Below, in pieces: positions 55,003 to 63,244 of a DNA stretch of 64,000 nucleotides. The notes beneath the pieces are model-generated. The model was not told the origin of the DNA. It made no database searches and was given only the letters and a program-made list of their open reading frames with translations. Every line of letters begins with the position of its first letter. The stretch's first letter is position 1. A program made the position numbers and the translations under genes. Source of the DNA: an uncultured Eubacterium sp. (GTDB lineage Bacteria; Bacillota_A; Clostridia; Lachnospirales; Lachnospiraceae); NCBI GenBank assembly GCA_948468465.1, contig CAOKJJ010000002.1, forward strand, positions 1-64,000, written 5' to 3'.

Positions 55003-56400
55003 TTATATCTGATTTTTTAGTATTGCTTCACACCGCATTACTTTTTCACTTTCATTTAGATTATCATTTAAAATAACTTCCATTATAGCTTTCTTTTGAG
55101 CCTGACGGATAGGAATAATATTTGTTTTAGCTTCATTATTCTGCGTAAGTTCTTTCTTTATGTTTTTTATTTCCTTGTAGTTTCTCCAACATAAATAAAT
55201 GGCTACTCCCACAAATACAACTGGCAAAATCGACATAGCAATAGAAATAATAATTATCCCTATACCATTTTGGATAGTGGCTAAAGGCATAAAAAGCAAT
55301 GCTATTGGAATTGGAATGCCGCATACTCCTAACCAAATCCAAACAAATTTCAACCAACATTTTTTCTTTCTGTCGTTTAGAACAGAACATTCATTGTCAT
55401 ATTGCCGTTTTATATTTTCTATAGAAACATCTTCCGGGTCGATCTTTCCTTTAACAGAATCTTCGCATTCATCAGATATTAAGCGATTGCCTGATTTCAT
55501 TCGAGTTCCAACAGAACCTCTAAAATTGCCCGAAACAAAACATTCATATTTTTGCCCGCTGAATTCATAAATAACATGATAGACTGGACAATACCATATC
55601 TGGCAAATTTCATCGGAATCAAATTCCATGTGCAAATCTGCATATGCCTGACCGGGAATTTTCCCGATGCACTCTTTCTTTGCCATTGACTTCGCTTTAG
55701 ACAGTTCAGTATCAACATCACTTTCATTTAGCGGTTTCGATTGCCTGATTACCATTCCATCTTTAACTGCTTCTTGCGAATAAGGAATTTTCTGATTTTC
55801 TACTGAATCTGAATGAAATATTATACTTGAAAATAAATCATCAGCAGCATGATTTTCCAAATGCATGGGAAATGGATATTCCTTATCATGATAGTAAGTA
55901 TGATTCCCTCTTATCTCACCGGAATTCCTTTTCCGTCCGGTTTCCTTTTCGTATGAGACATTTTCAGTAACAGGTACAGTCACTTCTCTGGGTTCCCAAG
56001 GCTTGGTAAGTGCATCTCCGGAATAACCTTTTGCTGTGGATGTGAAAGGATGCAATACACCGCTTTTCCATCTTTTCGCTTTTGTGTCATAATAATCAAA
56101 TCCAGATTTTTTATGTTCCTCTCCAAAACGGTCAAAATAATGAATCTGCTGTTCATAATGTGTTTCCTGTTCCGTCCAACGTTCTTTAAAAATACTGACT
56201 GCATTCCATTTAGCTGTATAACTGATTTCTAATCGTTCTACGGGATAATACTCCTTATCAATCGAAACAAGGCGGCTATGGCAAATTGCTTCAACAGGTG
56301 ATGTTTCTTTTTCGCTTAGGTATCGAATTACCTCTTTCCAAACAGTAGATTTTTGAACAGAAAACGGAATAACAAAGGTTTCTCTATTTTCAAAATTCAT
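55003..56400 (-). CDS. uncharacterised membrane protein
   Basis: It is about 465 residues from MNFENRETFVIPFSVQKS (AAGGAGGG upstream). A large soluble N-terminal part is followed by two hydrophobic helices near residues 370-430 (WIWLGVCGIPIPIALLFMPL; GIIIISIAMSILPVVFVGVA) and a charged tail. IWYCPVYHVIYEFSGQKYEC and CFVSGNFRGSVGTR may form a small domain. No family is recognised. It lies 19 bp downstream of the 150-residue gene, so the two are probably co-transcribed. Confidence 0.7.
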   Translation of the reverse strand: MNFENRETFVIPFSVQKSTVWKEVIRYLSEKETSPVEAICHSRLVSIDKEYYPVERLEISYTAKWNAVSIFKERWTEQETHYEQQIHYFDRFGEEHKKSGFDYYDTKAKRWKSGVLHPFTSTAKGYSGDALTKPWEPREVTVPVTENVSYEKETGRKRNSGEIRGNHTYYHDKEYPFPMHLENHAADDLFSSIIFHSDSVENQKIPYSQEAVKDGMVIRQSKPLNESDVDTELSKAKSMAKKECIGKIPGQAYADLHMEFDSDEICQIWYCPVYHVIYEFSGQKYECFVSGNFRGSVGTRMKSGNRLISDECEDSVKGKIDPEDVSIENIKRQYDNECSVLNDRKKKCWLKFVWIWLGVCGIPIPIALLFMPLATIQNGIGIIIISIAMSILPVVFVGVAIYLCWRNYKEIKNIKKELTQNNEAKTNIIPIRQAQKKAIMEVILNDNLNESEKVMRCEAILKNQI

Positions 56401-56419
56401 AGATTTTTCCCTCCTTGGA

Positions 56420-56872
56420 TTACTCTCCAAAATAATATACTTCTTCCTCATACCTGTTACAAAGCCTGGTAAAAGCTGATTCAAAGTCAGACATTTCAAC
56501 TTCGGTATAATCATGGATAAATTCTTCTACACAAATCATCCCATCTGTAAACCAGCGTTGGTGTTCCTCGTTATCTCCCATATAGGAAATCGACCTTAAA
56601 ACGGCTTCTGTAAACTTTCCACAGGCATCAAATTCCCATTGTTTTATGTTGTCTGGATAATTATTAATTGAAGAAAAAATTGCTAAACGGTCTGTCAGGG
56701 CAGTATCTGAACATGAAATCATACAATGTTTGATATGTACCGTCAAATATTTCCATGTATCTAAAAATAAAGTCTTAAAAATATCTAATGACATTCCCCG
56801 ACAGGCTTCCAAATCATTCAACAACTGATCCCAATTATTTTTTAATTCTTCCCGGTCATTTTGAGCTTTCAC
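56420..56872 (-). CDS. uncharacterised 150-residue protein
   Basis: The GTG start at 56872 has GGAGG 6 nt upstream. The protein is acidic, soluble and helical (NNWDQLLNDLEACRGMSLDI; VEEFIHDYTEVEMSDFESAF). No domain is recognised. The gene is upstream of and close to the membrane-protein gene. Confidence 0.65.
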   Translation of the reverse strand: MKAQNDREELKNNWDQLLNDLEACRGMSLDIFKTLFLDTWKYLTVHIKHCMISCSDTALTDRLAIFSSINNYPDNIKQWEFDACGKFTEAVLRSISYMGDNEEHQRWFTDGMICVEEFIHDYTEVEMSDFESAFTRLCNRYEEEVYYFGE

Positions 56873-57016
56873 CTTTTACCTCCTTCGGTTGTTTACAATC
56901 ATAATATTTTCTATAAGCGATACCTTTCAGCAAGGAAATCTCTTGATATATTGATTATAATAAGTCCTCTGGGATGTACAAGGGCACTTAATAATTTCAT
57001 AATATTTAGGTGTATG

Positions 57017-57874
57017 TCAGGATTTCATTTTCTGGCATGGTTTTTCCTGCCCGTTCCTGCAATATTTCCTTATTACACAATCACAGCACAATGGACGTCT
57101 GCTTGTGCAGATTTCTCCATAACCTGTTGCACAATACGACCACAAAATATAATCCACTTCCGCAACATGCCTGTTTAAGATATCTGCAATTTCCCTGACA
57201 ATTTCCATTGCTTCAAATACTGGAACAATTTCCAGTTCTGAACAGGCTAATATACTGTTTCCCAGTATCCGGCGGACATGTCTGTCAGGTTTTGCAAGGT
57301 CATAACCGACATTCCGCAGATATTCCGCTGTCAGGGCTTCGCTCAATTGTTTCATCTTATTTTCACTGTCAGATTGTGAGAGTGTTTCTATCAGTGTTTG
57401 AAAAGAGGAATCTTTCTCTATAAAACGCTTGTAGTAACTGTCAATACTTCCGAAAGTATCTTCCCATTGTTTTAATTTTCTGATATTATCAGGAATCAAA
57501 CCTTTTAATTGATTATTAGTGCTTATGCCTGCCAATTTCTGTACTTTGATTTCCTCTTTCAGTGTTTCTACAGAACAGGAGAGTAGAGTATCGGCATCAT
57601 AGTTTTGGAAAATTTTATCTATAGACAGGATTCTTCCTGTGCTTTCATCAATATCTTTCTCCACACGCTCCCATGAAATTCCCGAACTCAACATAGCGTA
57701 TACCATGCCCCGGATATGGTCGCTGATTGTAAAGTGTTTTCCCTGTTCCCTTTTTTCAATCTGCTTCTTTACGTGAGTATTCTCCCACAATTTTTTCCCA
57801 TGCAGAACAGTTTTTAAATATTCCCCCATGATTTCTACTGATTCTGCGGTTCTTGCAATCGCTTCTTTGTTCAT
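57017..57874 (-). CDS. EndoIII-like HhH-GPD protein with iron-sulfur loop
   Basis: It is 285 residues. The C-terminal CTSRRPLCCDCVIRKYC matches the C-x6-C-x2-C-x5-C [4Fe-4S] loop of endonuclease III/MutY. YLRNVGYDLAKPDRHVRRIL gives the catalytic-Asp region (P-D-x-H-V). The N-terminal 150 residues are unlike EndoIII. DNA base excision or DNA binding is inferred. It overlaps the small XRE gene upstream by 4 bp (ATGA), so the two act as a unit. Confidence 0.7.
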   Translation of the reverse strand: MNKEAIARTAESVEIMGEYLKTVLHGKKLWENTHVKKQIEKREQGKHFTISDHIRGMVYAMLSSGISWERVEKDIDESTGRILSIDKIFQNYDADTLLSCSVETLKEEIKVQKLAGISTNNQLKGLIPDNIRKLKQWEDTFGSIDSYYKRFIEKDSSFQTLIETLSQSDSENKMKQLSEALTAEYLRNVGYDLAKPDRHVRRILGNSILACSELEIVPVFEAMEIVREIADILNRHVAEVDYILWSYCATGYGEICTSRRPLCCDCVIRKYCRNGQEKPCQKMKS

Positions 57875-58119
57875 TTGTTTTTTTCTCCTTTTTCTGGCTG
57901 TTGATACTGTCTCGGACAGGAGTGCTTTACTTCAATAAACAATTCCGGGCTGACATTCAGCGCAAGACAGATAGCCCTTAAATCATCTGCATATAATGTA
58001 CGTTTTCCATTCAAAATAGCATTGAATGTATTCTTTGGAATCCCTGCTTTTTCCGCAACGGCCACTTGCTTCAATCCATTTTCATCTATATATGCACGAA
58101 CTTTCTGATAAACAGACAT
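57871..58119 (-). CDS. small XRE/Cro-type regulator coupled to the EndoIII-like gene
   Basis: This 82-residue protein has a helix-turn-helix KQVAVAEKAGIPKNTFNAIL followed by LYADDLRAICLALNVSPELF. It overlaps the EndoIII-like gene and is transcribed divergently from the XRE gene at 58403. The two probably form the repressor pair controlling element A, or this one may autoregulate the EndoIII-like unit. Confidence 0.88.
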   Translation of the reverse strand: MSVYQKVRAYIDENGLKQVAVAEKAGIPKNTFNAILNGKRTLYADDLRAICLALNVSPELFIEVKHSCPRQYQQPEKGEKNK

Positions 58120-58321
58120 ATTCCGTATCTCCTTTTTCTATTTCTACTATAAAAGTACTGCTGAAATAGTCAAGAGTACTTAATAATTTGGTAACATTGT
58201 AACATTTTAGTAATATTTAATGTGCCTGAGAATTTTATGAGCATACTGTTTTTCATCCCCCTTTCACTTCCAGAATTTCATGATTTTTTACCATAATATC
58301 ACAGTAATACTGTATTTTCAA

Positions 58322-58380
58322 GTTAAAAATCCAGTTTTTCATGATTTTTAACTTTACTTTTCAGATTCTGTGTGTATAAT
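58322..58380 (+). promoter_or_regulatory. promoter and operator palindrome of the divergent XRE gene
   Basis: A perfect 10-bp inverted repeat (GTTAAAAATC at 58322-58331, GATTTTTAAC at 58343-58352) abuts TTTACT (58353-58358), 16 bp, TATAAT (58375-58380). A related TTTCATGATTTTT lies near 58277. This is a likely autoregulatory operator in the 58120-58402 divergent region. Confidence 0.65.
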
Positions 58381-58402
58381 TAGAATAGAATAAAGGCAGG
58401 TG

Positions 58403-58723
58403 ATGGAATTGAAATATGAAATAGGCGGGCGAATCCGCAAATATCGAGAAGCATGTGGGATAAGCCAGGTACAGTTAGCTGAAAAACTGGGGATAAGCAA
58501 TAACAGGGTTTCAAATTGGGAACAGGGAATCAACAGGCCAGATGCAGATATTCTTGCTGACATATGCAGAGCATTAAATATTTCCCCAAGTGAATTGTTG
58601 GATGTCCGTTTATCTTCTGATGAACTGAATGAGAAAGAACGGGAGATTATCCGGGCATATCGTTCAAAGCCGGAATTACAGCCGGCAGTAGATATTTTAC
58701 TGGGGATTTCCGGTGATTCATAA
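58403..58723 (+). CDS. XRE-family regulator, divergent, of element A
   Basis: It is about 106 residues (ATG 58403; GTG 58400 is possible; AAGGCAGG upstream). The helix-turn-helix is SQVQLAEKLGISNNRVSNWE followed by RPDADILADICRALNISPSE. The C-terminal ELNEKEREIIRAYRSKPELQ is typical of such repressors. It is the only plus-strand gene of element A and a candidate lysogeny-type repressor. Confidence 0.9.
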   Translation: MELKYEIGGRIRKYREACGISQVQLAEKLGISNNRVSNWEQGINRPDADILADICRALNISPSELLDVRLSSDELNEKEREIIRAYRSKPELQPAVDILLGISGDS

Positions 58724-59240
58724 TTTGTTATGGGAAACCTTATATATTTTTGAGATTAGATTAAAGTAACTGTTTTTATCTTGTTCATAAAAATTCATGA
58801 AACCGTCAGGATATTTTGTGAAACAAGATGCATCTAACCGAGATGGAAAAGAACAGTGTTACCTATATATTTATCCATATGGAAAAGAAAACAGGCTCAA
58901 AATGGAAGAGAACCTTTGAGAAAGGGTGTAGACCATGAAACATTTACAGGAAAAACAGACGCTTCTAAAATCCCACGTTTAAACATATATCTGATTTGAT
59001 TTACGCGGTCAATGAGGGAAATATCCTTGTATTCATGGATATTGAACGAATGCCGTAAGGGTTCATGCAAACAGCTTGCTGTAGGGTATGGTACCAGGAT
59101 GGGAGAAAATTTTTCAAACATCCAACTCCTTGTATATCTGCGTATGAAAATAGCCATTGAAATTCCATCAATGGCTATTTATTAAATATCCATCCTCTAT
59201 TTATGGTGGTGAATGGTAGAGAAATCATAAACTTTTGAAA
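58724..59240. other. 517-bp intergenic stretch with a bidirectional terminator
   Basis: A strong hairpin at 59149-59181 (AATAGCCATTGA / TCAATGGCTATT) has T runs on both strands and should end the primase transcript. The remaining sequence has only short, unsupported frames (for example an 86-codon minus-strand frame at 58897-59157 with no ribosome binding site or recognisable domain). I see no gene here. Confidence 0.6.
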
Positions 59241-61559
59241 TTAAAATTCCAAATCATTTTCTGAAAAGTTATCTATCTCTCCACCATCCTCTATCATAGA
59301 TGGAGGAGTAATGTAAGGTATACGGAATTGCTTTATTCTTACCCCGTCATAAAAACTTCCTCTCGCATTGCTCTTATGTTTGTATCCGGCTTCAGTCATT
59401 GCTTTTTTAAATGCGGGGCAGCTTTTGATATGTTCACCTGTATTTATGCAGTAATCCTTATAATTATTATAGAGTTCACCTGCTTTTTCAGAATAGGCCC
59501 TGTCAGTTTCACAGCATTCAAACAGATAATTTTGAATCCAATTATTTTCAGCCCGATATGTTTTAATTGCTTGTTTTACAATTTCCGGCTGTGATATTTT
59601 ATAATCTGATTCTATGAATTTCTGCGCTCCCTGTATCATCCATGATAATACAGCACCCCCGGAGTTTTGAAATAAGTATTCTGTATAATTTTTTATTTCC
59701 TCACTGTCATGAATAACAGTCTGAAAAGGCACAACAACCAATCTGCGCCATGTTCCGTTATCCAATGCTTCAACAGATGGAAGATGGTTGGTACATAGAA
59801 CAGTTGTATGTGTTGGTATAAATGAAAATGGATTTTTATATTTTTTCTCTGCATATATCATGTCTGTAGAACATAATTGTTTTAAAGAAGCTGTATCAAG
59901 CTGTCTGCCGTCTTCCAGTTCCGAAGCAATTACCAGACGTTTCCCACGCAGTTCAGCAAATTCATTCTTTTTATTTATCCGGGAATTTTTTATAAGTATC
60001 TCCGCTGATAGATTGCCGGAATAATTTCCCATAACCATAGAAAGCAGATTAAAAAACGTGCTTTTACCATTTTTTCCTGTACCGTAAGCAATAATAAGGT
60101 TCTCACAATATACCTTTCCGATCAGACACATTCCGGCGATATACTGTAAGTACTGTTTTAATGATTGATTATGATTGGTAATGGTTTCCAAAAAGTTCTG
60201 AAATAACTCTGCGTTTTGTAAATCTGGGCTTACTGTTGTCATCTTTGTACAATAATCCAAGGAATTATGTGGATTTTGTGTTCCTGTCCGCAAGTTTATG
60301 ATACCAGCAGGGGTATTTAATAAAAATCCGTCTTTGTCGAGTTTTTCTATATCAATTTCAACCATAGGCTGTGCTTCGGATAAAACGGCAGTAATACAGG
60401 AAGCGTTACGACGTTTCATAACAAATTTCCGATAATTTTCAGCATTCTTAATATTTCCTTTTACGCTTTCCTGCTTCGAAACATCATCATTTATGATCGC
60501 ATTATTTTCCTCTTTTCTGGCTTCTGTCAGTAAAGAAGAAACCTCTTTTAATTGATATGTTGTCAGAAGCTGTACAAAACGATGGATTTTGGTTTTACTT
60601 TCAACCCATACTTTACCATTGTAATAAAGATAGTCCGTTGCGGTAGAATAACGGACAACATCTTTAAATACCTTTACGAATACATTCGTCTGTCCTAAAT
60701 CCGTAAAATCATTTGGTTTCAATGTTTCTGCTTTCGAAAACAATTCGTATAATTCCGGCGGAAGATAATCAGGACTGTTCTCCGTTTTTTCATGATAATG
60801 TTTACAAACACTTTCCCAGATACTGATTAGTTCTGTTTCTTCCATAGGCGGTACACATTTTTTAATTTCGCTACAAAATGCGGAATATGCTTTATCAGAT
60901 TCTCCCCAGCGTGTGACTACACGGGTTGCATAGTCAAAAAGTGTACTATGTCGTTTCCCATAAGGAATAATACTGTTATTTTCTGGAAAACTATTCTTAT
61001 TAAATGATTCCTGAATATCTATTTCAACTGTTTCCATAAAATCTGACAATACAATATCTCCATCATAAAATTCTATCTGCGGATTTTCAACACCAAAGAA
61101 AAAACGGGCAGAATCCTTTGCATTAGCATCAAATGCTGTAAAATAGGCGCATACTTTATTTTTCAGTTTTTGATATTCTGTACTGTTTTCAATCAGCCTG
61201 TCAGGAAAATATACATGGAACTTCGGACGTGCCGCCTTTCCATCTTTTATTTTCATGTGGTTTCTTGAAAATACAATATAAAAACATACATTCGGAAACT
61301 GTTCCTTAATATCAACAGGATATATCCAATCGGAAGAATTATCACTGTCAGAATTATCAATATCGAACATGGTACAGTTTGATTGGATAAAATGCTCTTT
61401 TTTTCTGTGATTATTCTTGTACCTGGCACACACATGGTCATGGGATACGGCTGTCTTTAAATCATTTTCGGAACTTATTTGAATCTCATTCGGATAAAAC
61501 TGATTGCTTGCAGTCTGGCATGTGTTGCTGTAAAATAGTGTAAAATTGGTTTTTGTCAT
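59241..61559 (-). CDS. P4-family primase-helicase (D5/SF3)
   Basis: This 772-residue protein starts behind AGGAGG. The N-terminal primase-like part has a DxD-type TMFDIDNSDSDNSSDW and RPKFHVYFPD. The middle is a D5_N-like linker. An SF3 helicase follows with Walker A AYGTGKNGKSTFFNLLS, Walker B-like RLVIASELEDGRQLD and sensor TTVLCTNHLPSVEALDNGTW with arginine finger RRLVVVPF. It should start replication of the excised element. It lies at the right end of element A, reading inward. Confidence 0.9.
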   Translation of the reverse strand: MTKTNFTLFYSNTCQTASNQFYPNEIQISSENDLKTAVSHDHVCARYKNNHRKKEHFIQSNCTMFDIDNSDSDNSSDWIYPVDIKEQFPNVCFYIVFSRNHMKIKDGKAARPKFHVYFPDRLIENSTEYQKLKNKVCAYFTAFDANAKDSARFFFGVENPQIEFYDGDIVLSDFMETVEIDIQESFNKNSFPENNSIIPYGKRHSTLFDYATRVVTRWGESDKAYSAFCSEIKKCVPPMEETELISIWESVCKHYHEKTENSPDYLPPELYELFSKAETLKPNDFTDLGQTNVFVKVFKDVVRYSTATDYLYYNGKVWVESKTKIHRFVQLLTTYQLKEVSSLLTEARKEENNAIINDDVSKQESVKGNIKNAENYRKFVMKRRNASCITAVLSEAQPMVEIDIEKLDKDGFLLNTPAGIINLRTGTQNPHNSLDYCTKMTTVSPDLQNAELFQNFLETITNHNQSLKQYLQYIAGMCLIGKVYCENLIIAYGTGKNGKSTFFNLLSMVMGNYSGNLSAEILIKNSRINKKNEFAELRGKRLVIASELEDGRQLDTASLKQLCSTDMIYAEKKYKNPFSFIPTHTTVLCTNHLPSVEALDNGTWRRLVVVPFQTVIHDSEEIKNYTEYLFQNSGGAVLSWMIQGAQKFIESDYKISQPEIVKQAIKTYRAENNWIQNYLFECCETDRAYSEKAGELYNNYKDYCINTGEHIKSCPAFKKAMTEAGYKHKSNARGSFYDGVRIKQFRIPYITPPSMIEDGGEIDNFSENDLEF

Positions 61560-61626
61560 CGTGTTTACCTCCTATTTTCCATACAGAGAGATTGTCTCTG
61601 AAATTTTTGTATTTGAGGGCATAAAA

Positions 61627-61669
61627 AACAGCCATGTTGTTATCCCAAAAGATAACTAACATGACTGTT
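61627..61669 (-). terminator. terminator placed for the circular-form integrase
   Basis: On the minus strand a long stem (AACAGTCATGTTAGTTATC / GATAACAACATGGCTGTT) is followed by six Ts. It lies 40 nt after the stop of the cryptic integrase tail (61709-61711), so in the excised circle it would terminate integrase transcription. Confidence 0.75.
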
Positions 61670-61708
61670 TTCGTTAGTTTTTAGAATTATGGCTTGTCCG
61701 GTCAATGA

Positions 61709-61805
61709 TTACCGATATTCGACGGAATAAGCAGATTTCCCTGTCATTTTGATAATCAATTCATTCAGTGTAAGGGCTTTGCAACCCTGAATCACCGTGT
61801 ATTCC
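61709..61805 (-). other. alternative 3' end of the integrase gene (used only in the excised circle)
   Basis: Across the reformed attP (GGTACCG) the integrase frame Y-G-V-P continues as EYTVIQGCKALTLNELIIKM and TGKSAYSVEYR, then stops. It is open for 31 codons in exactly the right frame and is followed by a terminator. In the integrated state this piece has no start. Confidence 0.75.
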
Positions 61806-62493
61806 GGTACCATTCCGTATAAACCCGATTCATCGTAAAAGACATAATCGCCAGTATATTCGCCCGTATCGTCGCATCCGGCCAGGTCGCATAGATCTCG
61901 CTGGATGCGACGTTTTTAATATAATCTTTATATCGGATATAATAATCAGTCGCAGTCGTATCTGTCGGGGCGCCGTCATGCACTACGACATATTCCGGTA
62001 CTACAACTCTGCTAAGTACAATTTCACCGGTCTGACGGACAGGCTTGATCTCGGCTTCTTCGATTTTCGGAGGGAAATTGCCAAACAAGGTATTTGCAGG
62101 AATGACAATGTCGTCCGGCCAGGTGGCTGCCGCGCCTATCGGCTGTAACCGGATATCCTGCACAGCAGTCTGGTCTGAAAGCACCTGAACTCCGTTCACC
62201 GTTACCGGCTGGTAGCCTTCCGCCGTAATCTGAATCGTGTATTGTGCATATGGCTGTGTTTCGGACGGCTCCAGGCTGTATTCCAGCGGCGGTGCCTCCA
62301 AATCAACCTGTTCTGTCTGTCCGGACTCATTCGTACTGATTTCTTCGAATGTACTGTCCGGTTCTCCCGTATAAGAAATCGTAACTCTTGCGTCCGCAAT
62401 CGGATCCCTGTTAACCCTGGATTCCACGCTTACCCGCAGCCTGCCCGTATCCGGCATGTCTGCCTGCGTATGATATATACTCTTCATAAGCAC
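61792..62493 (-). CDS. SpoIID-like protein, N-terminal segment of the split gene
   Basis: The GTG start at 62493 has AAGGA 7 nt upstream. Residues about 15-115 form a carboxypeptidase-regulatory/CNA_B-like beta domain (GRLRVSVESRVNRDPIADAR, TAEGYQPVTVNGVQVL). From about 185 the SpoIID domain starts (DYIKNVASSEIYATWPDATI, ANILAIMSFTMNRVYTEWYR). After R230 the frame enters element A and stops (NTR). No signal peptide is evident. Restored length is 422 residues. SpoIID enzymes are sporulation lytic transglycosylases; that this paralogue is sporulation-specific is inferred. Confidence 0.85.
   Translation of the reverse strand: MLMKSIYHTQADMPDTGRLRVSVESRVNRDPIADARVTISYTGEPDSTFEEISTNESGQTEQVDLEAPPLEYSLEPSETQPYAQYTIQITAEGYQPVTVNGVQVLSDQTAVQDIRLQPIGAAATWPDDIVIPANTLFGNFPPKIEEAEIKPVRQTGEIVLSRVVVPEYVVVHDGAPTDTTATDYYIRYKDYIKNVASSEIYATWPDATIRANILAIMSFTMNRVYTEWYRNTR
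61805..61811 (-). other. element A attachment site, right end (core GGTACCG on the minus strand)
   Basis: The minus strand reads host GAATGGTACCG then element GAATACACGG. The seven bases GGTACCG match 47550-47556. Joining the host flanks gives E-W-Y-R-N-K-G-Y in frame. Confidence 0.85.
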
Positions 62494-62517
62494 ACAAATA
62501 TCCTTCTGTTCTTACTA

Positions 62518-62527
62518 TCAGCATATG
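62518..62527 (-). promoter_or_regulatory. possible sigma-K/E-like -10 of the split gene
   Basis: CATATGCTGA on the minus strand resembles mother-cell sigma -10 elements, with an AC dinucleotide 16 nt upstream. Transcription would start about 17 nt before the GTG. The match is short and tentative. Confidence 0.3.
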
Positions 62528-62551
62528 CAGCCTGCCCGATTGTGTGTAACT

Positions 62552-63226
62552 TTATTCCTGTTCCCGGATAATATTTTTGACCGCTTCCGCCTGATTGCGG
62601 ATATGATTGCGCATCGCGTCTGCCACACGTTCTTTATCCTTCTCCCTTAATGCTTCCAGAATCGTCTTGTGTTCTTTAATCAGCATCGGGTAGTTTTCTT
62701 TTTCCTTTAAATATTCCACACGGTAACGATATATCTGCTCTCTTAAATTATTCAGCAAAGTTACGAGTTTCGGATTGTCAGTCGATTCATAAATAATATC
62801 ATGAAATTCGACATCATAAGCAACGATTTTGCTCAGATTTCCGGTCTGAATCGCATTTTCAAAATTTTTCGCAGCGAGTGTAAGATTTTTGAGCTGTTCC
62901 TCGGTCATCTTATCACATGCAACCTGAACTGCCAGATCATCCAATGCTTCCCGGATTTGCAAAACATCTTCCATATTTTTTTCTGTCATTCTGGCTACCT
63001 CCGCACCTTTTCTTGGTATGGTAACGGCAAGCCCTTCCTGCTCCAGCATCCGGATCGCTTCCCGGATCGGTGTTCGGCTGACGCCTAATTTTGCAGCAAG
63101 CTGCAGTTCCATCAAACGTTCACCTGGTCGTAAATCTCCTTTTAATATGGCCTCTCGCAGTGTTTGAAATACAACATCACGCAAAGGCAGATACGCATTC
63201 ATGTTTAATTTCAAATCTTCTGACAT
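62552..63226 (-). CDS. GntR-family regulator (FadR subfamily, FCD domain)
   Basis: It is 224 residues. The winged helix (RDVVFQTLREAILKGDLRPG, LGVSRTPIREAIRMLEQEGL) is followed by an all-helical FCD effector domain with metal-binding His residues (AYDVEFHDIIYESTDN; RNHIRNQAE). Its ligand is unknown. It lies between ispE (18 bp upstream) and the SpoIID-like gene on the same strand, so the three form a backbone unit. Confidence 0.92.
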   Translation of the reverse strand: MSEDLKLNMNAYLPLRDVVFQTLREAILKGDLRPGERLMELQLAAKLGVSRTPIREAIRMLEQEGLAVTIPRKGAEVARMTEKNMEDVLQIREALDDLAVQVACDKMTEEQLKNLTLAAKNFENAIQTGNLSKIVAYDVEFHDIIYESTDNPKLVTLLNNLREQIYRYRVEYLKEKENYPMLIKEHKTILEALREKDKERVADAMRNHIRNQAEAVKNIIREQE

Positions 63227-63244
63227 TTTCCTACCCTCTGTCTT

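Larger units (their letters stand above)
47550..61811 (-). mobile_element. element A: 14.3-kb serine-integrase element with P4-like primase
   Basis: It is bounded by a 7-bp direct repeat (CGGTACC on the plus strand). Excision restores EWYR-NKGYNF in the host gene. It carries a large serine integrase at one end, divergent XRE regulators, and a P4-family primase-helicase at the other end. The cargo between is mostly small unknown or defence-like genes. No conjugation or capsid genes were seen. The type is a phage-satellite-like or mobilizable island; which of these is not resolved. Confidence 0.82.

Noticed and set aside
58897..59157. 86-codon minus-strand frame between the XRE gene and the primase
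   Set aside because: No ribosome binding site, no recognisable domain, and it ends in the terminator region. It could be a decayed fragment, but nothing supports a gene.
1077..61811. Conjugative element or prophage
   Set aside because: No relaxase, VirB4/VirD4, terminase, capsid, tail or lysis genes could be recognised in either element.
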